Part shown: piece after piece, positions 6,239-12,629 of the stretch
Position numbering within the stretch: the first letter of the stretch is position 1
Layout of the letters: every line of letters starts with the position of its first letter
Source: Pseudomonadota bacterium
GTDB taxonomy: Bacteria > Pseudomonadota > Gammaproteobacteria > Burkholderiales > Ferrovaceae
Length of the DNA: 12,629 nucleotides
Reading direction: 5' to 3'
Assembly: GCA_021804705.1 (NCBI GenBank)
Contig: JAJZHC010000024.1
Span: 1 to 12,629, forward strand
Notes under the pieces: model-generated
Database searches by the model: none
Seen by the model: only the letters and a program-made list of their open reading frames with translations
What the model was told of the DNA's origin: nothing
Position numbers and translations under genes: made by a program

Positions 6239-8628
6239 TGGGACAGTCCAAAGAACGCGCCCCGGCCATGACCGGAGACCTTTTTTCGGAACCGGAACAC
6301 GCGGCATCGGTACAGGCAGGCATCACTGATCAAGGCTCGACTGGCGATGGCAAGGAAGGCCTGGAACTCTCCACCTTCGTGGAACGCAGTTATCTGGAAT
6401 ACGCCATGAGCGTGGTGATGGGCCGCGCCCTGCCCGACGTAGCCGACGGACAGAAGCCGGTCCAGCGCCGCATTCTCTATGCCATGCACGAGCTGGGCCT
6501 GTACCGACCGGCGCGACACGTCAAGTCGGCCCGTGTGGTAGGCGATGTCATCGGCAAGTATCACCCGCACGGCGATACGGCTGCCTACGAGGCCCTGGTG
6601 CGCCAGGCGCAGGATTTCACCCTGCGTTATCCGCTCATCGACGGCCAGGGCAACTTCGGCAGCCGTGACGGAGACGGGGCCGCTGCCATGCGCTACACCG
6701 AGTGCCGCCTCACTCCGCTGGCAGAACTGCTTCTGTCCGAGATCGATCAGGATACGGTGGAATTTGGCCCCAACTACGATGGCTCCTTTCAGGAACCCAG
6801 GCTGTTACCGGCTCGCCTGCCCATGTTGCTGCTCAACGGGGCGTCGGGCATCGGGGTGGGTATGGCTACGGAAATACCCGCTCACAATCTCGTTGAAGTG
6901 GGCAAGGCCGTCATCGCCCTGTTGCGCCAGCCGGAACTGCCGCAGTCCCGCCTGCTGAAGATCATCAAGGGCCCCGACCTGCCTGGTGGCGGCCAGATCA
7001 TCTCCAGTCCCGAAGAGATCGCCAACGCCTACGCCAGTGGGCGCGGCATTCTCAAGACGCGGGCACGCTGGGTGGTGGAAGACCTGGCGCGCGGTCAATG
7101 GCGTATCGTCGTCACCGAACTGCCTGCAGGGGTGTCCACGCGCGACGTGCTGGAAGACATCGAAAAGATCACCAACCCCAAAACGCGCGAAGGCAAGAAA
7201 TCCCTCACGCCCGAGCAGTCCAACCTGAAAGCGCTGATGCTGGGTGCGCTGGACCTGGTGCGTGACGAATCGGACAAGCAGTCCCCTGTGCGTTTGGTTT
7301 TCGAACCCAAATCCAGTCGTCAGGACCAGCAGGAGTTCGTCAACCTGCTGCTGGCCCACACGCGCCTGGAGTCCAGCCTGCCTGTCAATCTGGTGCTATT
7401 GGGTCGGGATGGTCGCCCGCGTCAGAAAACCCTGCAGGAAATCCTGCTGGAGTGGATCGATTTCCGTTACGAGACCGTGGTGCGCCGCACGCGGTATCGC
7501 CTGAGCCAGGTGGAGCGCCGCATCCACATTCTGGAAGGGCGGCAGCTTGCCCTCTTGCACATCGATGCCGTCATCAAGGTCATCCGCGAGTCGGATGAGC
7601 CCAAGGCCGACCTCATGCAGCGCTTTGGCCTGAGCGACATCCAGGCCGAGGACATCCTGGAAATCCGCCTGCGTCAGTTGGCTCGCCTGGAAGGCATTCG
7701 CATCGAGAAGGAATTGAAGGAGCTCAAGACGGAACGGCGCGGGTTGCAAACCGTGCTCAATAGCCGCGAAGCGCAGACCGAACTCATCACCCATGAAATC
7801 GAGGCGGACATCAAGCAGTATGGCGATGCGCGCCGCACCCTCATCGAGGCGGTTGAGTCTACCGTGGTGGCGCCCACCGTGCTGGATGAGGCTGTCACCG
7901 TGACCCTGTCGCGCAATGGCTGGATACGCTCGCGCCAGGGCCATCAGCTCGATGCCGGCCAGTTTGCCTACAAGGCTGGCGATGCAGCGCTCGCCATCAT
8001 GGAAACGCGCACGGTGCAGGTCATCGTGGTGCTGGATACCCAGGGGCGGGCCTACACTGTCAAGGTGTCCGAGGTGCCTGGTGGAAGAGGGGATGGCGTG
8101 CCCATTTCTTCGCTGCTCGACCTGCAACCCGGTGCGCGCGTCAGCCAGGCTTTTGCCGTGGCGCCGGGTGATCGCTTTCTCGTGGCAGGTTCGGGTGGCG
8201 CAGGATTCCTCGTCCAGGCCGAAGACCTGGTGTCGCGCGTCAAGGCAGGAAAGGCCTTTCTCTCCTTGGAACCCGACGAAATGCCGCTGGCTCCGTCACG
8301 CTGGCGTGATGAGGTCACCCATGTGGCGGCACTTTCCGAAAAGGGGCGCCTTCTGGTATTCGGTCTGGATGAGATCAAAACCATGCCGCGCGGTCGCGGC
8401 GTGATCCTGATGGGGCTCGACAAGGAAGAAAAGCTGGTGGCCGCGGGCCTCATTACGCTAGATGGGTTGATCGTGCATGGTACCAACCGTGCTGGTACCG
8501 AGGTGGTTGCAGAAATGACGGCGCGCGAGCTCAAGCGCTACCTGCTCAGTCGCGCACGCAAGGGTGTTGCGCTGGATTACCGAATGAAACCAAATGCTTT
8601 GGAGCCAGTACTAACGCGCAACCTGTGA
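6238..8628 (+). CDS. parC: DNA topoisomerase IV subunit A (ParC)
   Basis: This is the DNA-cleaving subunit of topoisomerase IV, the partner of ParE. The 796-residue protein has the winged-helix core from about residue 43 (LELSTFVERSYLEYAMS), DGQKPVQRRILYAM (70-83), the quinolone-resistance region GKYHPHGDTAAYEALV (106-121) and the catalytic Tyr153 in AMRYTECRLTP. GASGIGVGMATEIPAHNL (201-218) is typical. The C-terminal beta-pinwheel begins near residue 553 (VTVTLSRNGWIRS) and lacks the QRRGGKG box of GyrA, which argues for ParC over GyrA. The position equivalent to E. coli Ser80 is Thr114, while the Glu84 equivalent (Glu118) is kept. About 42 poorly conserved residues precede the core, roughly 30 more than in E. 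coli. The ATG at 6238 is preferred over the TTG immediately before it, because it gives a TGATG overlap with parE and has GAGG 10 bases upstream. Confidence 0.97.
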   Translation: MGQSKERAPAMTGDLFSEPEHAASVQAGITDQGSTGDGKEGLELSTFVERSYLEYAMSVVMGRALPDVADGQKPVQRRILYAMHELGLYRPARHVKSARVVGDVIGKYHPHGDTAAYEALVRQAQDFTLRYPLIDGQGNFGSRDGDGAAAMRYTECRLTPLAELLLSEIDQDTVEFGPNYDGSFQEPRLLPARLPMLLLNGASGIGVGMATEIPAHNLVEVGKAVIALLRQPELPQSRLLKIIKGPDLPGGGQIISSPEEIANAYASGRGILKTRARWVVEDLARGQWRIVVTELPAGVSTRDVLEDIEKITNPKTREGKKSLTPEQSNLKALMLGALDLVRDESDKQSPVRLVFEPKSSRQDQQEFVNLLLAHTRLESSLPVNLVLLGRDGRPRQKTLQEILLEWIDFRYETVVRRTRYRLSQVERRIHILEGRQLALLHIDAVIKVIRESDEPKADLMQRFGLSDIQAEDILEIRLRQLARLEGIRIEKELKELKTERRGLQTVLNSREAQTELITHEIEADIKQYGDARRTLIEAVESTVVAPTVLDEAVTVTLSRNGWIRSRQGHQLDAGQFAYKAGDAALAIMETRTVQVIVVLDTQGRAYTVKVSEVPGGRGDGVPISSLLDLQPGARVSQAFAVAPGDRFLVAGSGGAGFLVQAEDLVSRVKAGKAFLSLEPDEMPLAPSRWRDEVTHVAALSEKGRLLVFGLDEIKTMPRGRGVILMGLDKEEKLVAAGLITLDGLIVHGTNRAGTEVVAEMTARELKRYLLSRARKGVALDYRMKPNALEPVLTRNL

Positions 8629-8647
8629 TAGTCTGAAATTCTTGCTC

Positions 8648-8653
8648 AGGAGA
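8648..8653 (+). promoter_or_regulatory. Ribosome binding site for glgP
   Basis: AGGAGA lies 9 bases before the ATG at 8663. It supports that start over an in-frame TTG at 8642, which would place this site inside the coding region. Confidence 0.75.
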
Positions 8654-8662
8654 ACGCAAGTC

Positions 8663-11239
8663 ATGGAATATGGCGAAATGCCGGGAACCAGGTTCATCGT
8701 TGAAGCCAGCCCGAGAATCCCTTCAAAACTCAGCCGCCTGGAAGAATTGGCCAATAACCTGTGGTACAGCTGGGATCGTCCCACGCGTACCCTGTTTGCG
8801 CGCCTGCACCCGCAGCTGTGGGATCTCGTGGGTTCCAACCCCATCAAATTCCTGCGCCGCATCGACGAGTACCGGCTCAACGAGGCAGCCGAAGACCACG
8901 CCTTCCTGACGGCCTACAACCGGGTACTGTCGTCCTACGACACCTATCACAACGAACCCACCTTGCGCCGGCTCAACAAGCTGGCGTCCGACGATCTGGT
9001 GGCCTACTTCTGTGCCGAATTCGGCTTTCACGAAAGTTTTCCCATCTATTCTGGCGGGTTGGGCATCCTGGCCGGGGACTACTGCAAGGCGGCCAGTGAC
9101 ATCGGTCTGCCCTTTGTGGGGGTGGGACTGCTCTACCGTCAGGGCTACTTCACCCAATGTATCGACCGCGAAGGCAACCAGGTGGCGCTCAATGCTGACT
9201 CGGACTTTGACGAGCTGCCGGTGCAACCTGCGCTGGACGAGTCCGGTCAGGAAATTCGGGTGACGGTGGACATGGAACGGCGCGTCGTCCAGGTGAAGGT
9301 ATGGTGGTCGCGCATCGGTAACGTCAAGATCTACCTGCTCGACACCGATCTCGAGGAAAACACGCCAGAAGATCGGGAAATCACCCACAGGCTCTATGGT
9401 GGCGACCGAAAAATCCGCATCGAACAGGAAATCGTTCTGGGGGTGGGCGGCGTGCGGGCGCTGGTGCGCCTGGGTTTGAAACCCACCATCTGGCACATCA
9501 ACGAGGGGCATGCCGCGTTCCTGGTGCTGGAACGCACGCGCATGCTGGTCAGTGCTGGCGACATGAACAGCGCCGCTGCACTCGAAGCGGTGGCAGCCAG
9601 CACTGTGTTTACCACACATACCCCGGTGCCCGCCGGGCACGACCACTTTGCGCGCGACATGATGGCGCGCTATTTTTCCGGTCTCGACCAGTCACTGGGC
9701 ATCAGCATGGAACAGCTGCTGGCGCTGGGTAACGACCCGGGCGGCGGCGAATCAGAATTCAACATGACGGCCCTCGCGGTACGGGGGTCGCGTTTCCAGA
9801 ATGGAGTGTCGCGCATCCACCAGGAAGTCACCTCGCACATCTGTGCGGGCTTCTGGCCGCAAATTCCGGTGCAAGAAAACCCCATCAGTTACGTCACCAA
9901 TGCCGTGCACGTGCCTACCTTCCTGGCGCGTGAATGGGCCGACCTGTTCGACAGGTTCATCGGTGGCGAATGGCGCAACCGCTTGTCTGACCGCACCTTC
10001 TGGAACAGCGTCAACGACATTCCGGATCACCTTTACTGGAGTGTGCGCCAGTCGCTCAAGTCGCAGATGCTGTATGCCATCCGCCAGCGGGTGTCGGTGG
10101 AGCATTATCGCAACCTGGGCAACGATACCCACCTGGAGCGCCTGCTCAAGCATGCTGATCTGCACGAGCCCAATGTGTTGACCATCGGCTTTGCACGGCG
10201 ATTTGCCACTTACAAGCGTGCCGACCTGCTGTTCAACAACCTGGAATGGTTGCGCCAGATCGTTCTGGATGCCCACCGTCCCGTGCTGTTCGTGTTTGCT
10301 GGCAAGGCCCATCCTGCAGACCACCCTGGACAGGACATCGTCCGCCGCATCCATGCCATTGCCGCCATGCCTGAATTCCAGGACAAGATTCTGCTCCTGG
10401 AAAACTACGACATGGGACTGGCCCGGCGCCTCGTGGCCGGTGTGGACGTATGGCTCAATACGCCCCTGTATCCCATGGAGGCCAGCGGCACTTCGGGCAT
10501 GAAGGCGGGCATCAATGGCACGCTCAATCTGAGCGTGCTGGACGGCTGGTGGGGTGAAGGCTATGACGGCAAGAATGGCTGGGCCATCCGGCCTGCCCCC
10601 GATTACCTCGATGAGAGCCGACGCAACCAGGAAGATGCCCGCACCCTCTACGAAATCATCCAGGACCAGGTGGTGCCGCTTTATTACGACCGTAGCAAAT
10701 TCGGGTATTCCCCGGGGTGGGTGGCCAAGTCCAAGGCGGCCATGGCCAGCACGCTGTCGCAATTCAATACCGGCCGGATGATTGACGAATACCAGACCCG
10801 TTTTTACCTGCCAGCCAGCAGCCAGGGACAGCGTTACAGCCAGGATGGGTTTGCTGTGGCGCGTGAATTGTCAGCATGGAAGGAGCAGGTGCGGCAGGCC
10901 TGGAGCAGGATCACGTTGCGACGCCTGGACGCGCCGATTCGCTACATCAAGTTTGGCAGCAGCATGCACGTGGAGGTGGCGGTGTATCTGGACGGGTTGC
11001 GGCCAGAGGATGTTTGCGTGGAACTGCTTCTGAATCGTTCCATCACCCGTACCGGGCCACCGGTGCTGCCACCGTTCCATTTCCGCTTCGAAGGGCCCCT
11101 GAACGATAGCCAGGAGCACCTGTTCAGCCTCGATCTTCAGCCCGAGCTGTGCGGTCAGTTGGATTACCGCATTCGTATCTACCCCCAGCACAGGCACCTC
11201 ACGCACCCCTTCGAGACAGGGTTGATGACCTGGCTTTGA
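8663..11239 (+). CDS. glgP: Alpha-glucan (glycogen) phosphorylase, DUF3417/GT35 type
   Basis: This PLP enzyme releases glucose-1-phosphate from the non-reducing ends of glycogen or maltodextrin in the cytoplasm. The 858-residue protein belongs to the 'alpha-glucan family phosphorylase' branch (TIGR02094 type), not the classical E. coli GlgP/MalP branch. It begins with a DUF3417-like N-terminal domain (IPSKLSRLEELANNLWYSWD, then LHPQLWDLVGSNP). The GT35 core has FPIYSGGLGILAGDYCKAASD, WHINEGHAAFLVLER, FTTHTPVPAGHDHF (316-329) and RFATYKRADLLF. The PLP lysine is Lys614 in EASGTSGMKAGINGTLNLS, followed by LDGWWGEGYDGKNGWAI, which is diagnostic of this branch. The ATG at 8663 has AGGAGA 9 bases upstream. 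The gene starts 34 bases after parC on the same strand with no terminator or clear promoter between, so co-transcription is possible. It converges with glgA 6 bases beyond its stop. Some family members act mainly on maltodextrins, so the exact substrate is uncertain. Confidence 0.95.
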   Translation: MEYGEMPGTRFIVEASPRIPSKLSRLEELANNLWYSWDRPTRTLFARLHPQLWDLVGSNPIKFLRRIDEYRLNEAAEDHAFLTAYNRVLSSYDTYHNEPTLRRLNKLASDDLVAYFCAEFGFHESFPIYSGGLGILAGDYCKAASDIGLPFVGVGLLYRQGYFTQCIDREGNQVALNADSDFDELPVQPALDESGQEIRVTVDMERRVVQVKVWWSRIGNVKIYLLDTDLEENTPEDREITHRLYGGDRKIRIEQEIVLGVGGVRALVRLGLKPTIWHINEGHAAFLVLERTRMLVSAGDMNSAAALEAVAASTVFTTHTPVPAGHDHFARDMMARYFSGLDQSLGISMEQLLALGNDPGGGESEFNMTALAVRGSRFQNGVSRIHQEVTSHICAGFWPQIPVQENPISYVTNAVHVPTFLAREWADLFDRFIGGEWRNRLSDRTFWNSVNDIPDHLYWSVRQSLKSQMLYAIRQRVSVEHYRNLGNDTHLERLLKHADLHEPNVLTIGFARRFATYKRADLLFNNLEWLRQIVLDAHRPVLFVFAGKAHPADHPGQDIVRRIHAIAAMPEFQDKILLLENYDMGLARRLVAGVDVWLNTPLYPMEASGTSGMKAGINGTLNLSVLDGWWGEGYDGKNGWAIRPAPDYLDESRRNQEDARTLYEIIQDQVVPLYYDRSKFGYSPGWVAKSKAAMASTLSQFNTGRMIDEYQTRFYLPASSQGQRYSQDGFAVARELSAWKEQVRQAWSRITLRRLDAPIRYIKFGSSMHVEVAVYLDGLRPEDVCVELLLNRSITRTGPPVLPPFHFRFEGPLNDSQEHLFSLDLQPELCGQLDYRIRIYPQHRHLTHPFETGLMTWL

Positions 11240-11245
11240 GTTGCT

Positions 11246-12629
11246 TCAGGCTTCTGATACGAGTTGGCGGTACACGGCGAGGTATTGTGCCGCCGCCTTG
11301 TCCCAGCTGAAGTCGCGGCGCATGCCAATGCGTTGCAAGGCCCGCCATCCCTTCTTTTCCTCAAAGCACGCAATGGCGCGCAACATTGTCGTCTGCAGAG
11401 CTTCGGGGGTGAGTTCGTCGAATGAAAATCCCGTGGCGGTTTTATCAGCCATGGTTTCCGGGGTGCAGTTGGTGACTGTGTCAGCCAGCCCCCCGGTACG
11501 GTGAACCAGCGGCGGCGCGCCGTAGGCCATGGCGTACATTTGGGAAAGACCGCAGGGTTCGAAACGCGAAGGCATCAGGAACAGGTCGCAGCCCGCCATG
11601 ATGCGGTGTGACAGCGCCTCGTCAAAGGCCAGGGTGACGCTCACGCGATCGGGGTGGAGGCGTGCCCATTGCTGAAGTTGCTGTTCGATTGCAGCCTCGC
11701 CGCTGCCCAGCACGACAAGCTGCACCGGGAAATGTGTCAGGGCCTCCATACATGCCATCAGGACATCCAGGCCCTTCTGGTGCGTCAGCCGGGTGACCAT
11801 GCCAATGAGCATGATGGCGGGGTTGTGCGTCAATCCGCATTCACGTTGCAGCGCGCGTTTGTTGCGCGCCTTGGCGGCAAGGTGGGTGGCGTCAAAGTTG
11901 GCAGTGAGCGTGGGGTCACGCGCAGGATTCCATTCTTCGTCGATGCCGTTGACGATGCCCGTAAGGTCGGCACTGCGCTGCTGCAACAGGCCCTCCATGC
12001 CGCAACCGAAAACCGGTGTCTGAATTTCGGCGGCATAGCGCTTGCTTACCGTGGTGATCTTGTCGGCATAGTTGATGCCTGACTTGAGAAAGGAAAGCTG
12101 GCCGTAGAATTCCAGGCCGTGTATATGAAAGCTTTCCATGGGCAACCCAAGGCGCGTTACCCATTGCGGTTCGAAATTACCCTGAAAGGCCAGATTGTGA
12201 ATGGTCATTACCGAGCGTGTGACGGGTTTGTCCTGATGGTGCAGCAATGCCGGGATGAGTGCCGATTGCCAGTCATTGCAATGCACGATGTCCGGGCGCC
12301 AATCCAGAGTGGAGTGGGGGCCGCATAGCCAGGCGCCTACCTGACACAGAAGGCCGAAGCGCAACGCATTATCCGTCCAGTCCTTGCCACTTGCATCCTG
12401 ATAGGGCGAGCCCGGACGGTCGTACAGGGCGGCGCACTCAAGAACCAGTACAGGGACTTTCGTTCCCGGCAGCAGGGCTTGCAGCAAGCGGGCCGGCGGG
12501 CTGTCCGCTGTGGCTGAAGTGATCTGACAGCACGCCCGGGCCTTGGGCAACTGCTTCAGAACGGCAGGATAGCCTGGCAGCAGGATGCGGATATCGAGCC
12601 CCAGTTGATGCAAGGCGCGTGGCAGGGAG
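11246..12629 (-). CDS. glgA: Glycogen synthase GlgA, ADP-glucose type (5' end off window)
   Basis: This GT5 glycosyltransferase adds glucose from ADP-glucose to the growing alpha-1,4-glucan of glycogen in the cytoplasm. The open frame continues to the window edge and reads SLPRALHQLGLDIRILLPGYPAV, matching the N-terminal Rossmann domain just after the KTGGLADV motif, which must lie outside. About 460 residues are visible and roughly 20 are missing (family about 480-500). Further signatures are VHCNDWQSALIPALL in the first domain, FLKSGINYADKITTVSKRYA, GIVNGIDEEWNP, GMVTRLTHQKGLDVL and PSRFEPCGLSQMYAMAYG, whose Glu corresponds to catalytic Glu377 of E. coli, followed by HRTGGLADTV. A TTG at 12613 is in frame but lies inside the conserved fold, so it is not the start. 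Convergent with glgP. Upstream neighbours, possibly other glg genes, cannot be seen. Confidence 0.96.
   Translation of the reverse strand, partial: SLPRALHQLGLDIRILLPGYPAVLKQLPKARACCQITSATADSPPARLLQALLPGTKVPVLVLECAALYDRPGSPYQDASGKDWTDNALRFGLLCQVGAWLCGPHSTLDWRPDIVHCNDWQSALIPALLHHQDKPVTRSVMTIHNLAFQGNFEPQWVTRLGLPMESFHIHGLEFYGQLSFLKSGINYADKITTVSKRYAAEIQTPVFGCGMEGLLQQRSADLTGIVNGIDEEWNPARDPTLTANFDATHLAAKARNKRALQRECGLTHNPAIMLIGMVTRLTHQKGLDVLMACMEALTHFPVQLVVLGSGEAAIEQQLQQWARLHPDRVSVTLAFDEALSHRIMAGCDLFLMPSRFEPCGLSQMYAMAYGAPPLVHRTGGLADTVTNCTPETMADKTATGFSFDELTPEALQTTMLRAIACFEEKKGWRALQRIGMRRDFSWDKAAAQYLAVYRQLVSEA

Noticed and set aside
7396..8127. Minus-strand open frame of 243 codons opposite parC
   Set aside because: Shadow of a confidently identified essential gene, with no domain or ribosome binding site of note.
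8470..8510. Two GGTACC copies close together near the parC end
   Set aside because: They encode conserved-looking ParC residues (GT repeats in the pinwheel) and are too short to be a meaningful repeat.
8642..8662. Upstream TTG start for glgP adding seven residues
   Set aside because: It would place the strong AGGAGA ribosome binding site inside the coding region; the ATG at 8663 is correctly spaced from it.
9752..10762. Minus-strand open frame of 336 codons opposite glgP
   Set aside because: The opposite strand encodes well-conserved phosphorylase motifs throughout; the antisense product matches nothing recognisable.
12611..12613. TTG as the true start of glgA
   Set aside because: The frame stays open to the window edge and encodes SLPRA, which fits the conserved GlgA N-terminal region, so the gene is cut by the window.

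Overview
The window is about 12.6 kb of GC-rich, densely coding proteobacterial chromosome with eight protein genes. No RNA gene, insertion sequence, CRISPR array or prophage gene is visible. The ParE/ParC proteins look betaproteobacterial, and the mix of topoisomerase IV, MsrPQ and bacterial glycogen enzymes fits that class. I judged this by eye, without a tree, so it is not firm below class level. The longest stretch without a gene is about 100 bases, so no gap exceeds 300 bases.

Left block, minus strand, read from 4159 down to 1: a flavin monooxygenase of the Baeyer-Villiger type, an amidase-signature hydrolase, then msrP and msrQ (msrQ runs off the left edge). Each gene overlaps the next (77, 8 and 1 bases), so the four very probably form one translationally coupled operon. 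MsrP (molybdenum cofactor, Tat-exported) and MsrQ (heme membrane subunit) repair oxidised methionines in periplasmic proteins. The monooxygenase and amidase have recognisable catalytic motifs, but their substrates cannot be told from sequence. Their coupling to msrPQ is the most unusual thing in the window.

Centre, plus strand: a short divergent intergenic region (4160-4261) with an 11-base inverted repeat, then parE (TTG start with a good ribosome binding site) and parC, overlapping by one base. Together they encode topoisomerase IV, which decatenates replicated chromosomes. A gene for a DUF3417/GT35 alpha-glucan phosphorylase (glgP) follows 34 bases after parC on the same strand and may share its transcript.

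Right block: glgA (ADP-glucose glycogen synthase, minus strand, missing only its extreme N-terminus off the right edge) converges on glgP with 6 bases between the stop codons. Synthesis and breakdown of glycogen are thus encoded tail to tail. The window is mostly ordinary housekeeping sequence; I do not see a clearly new biological system in it.
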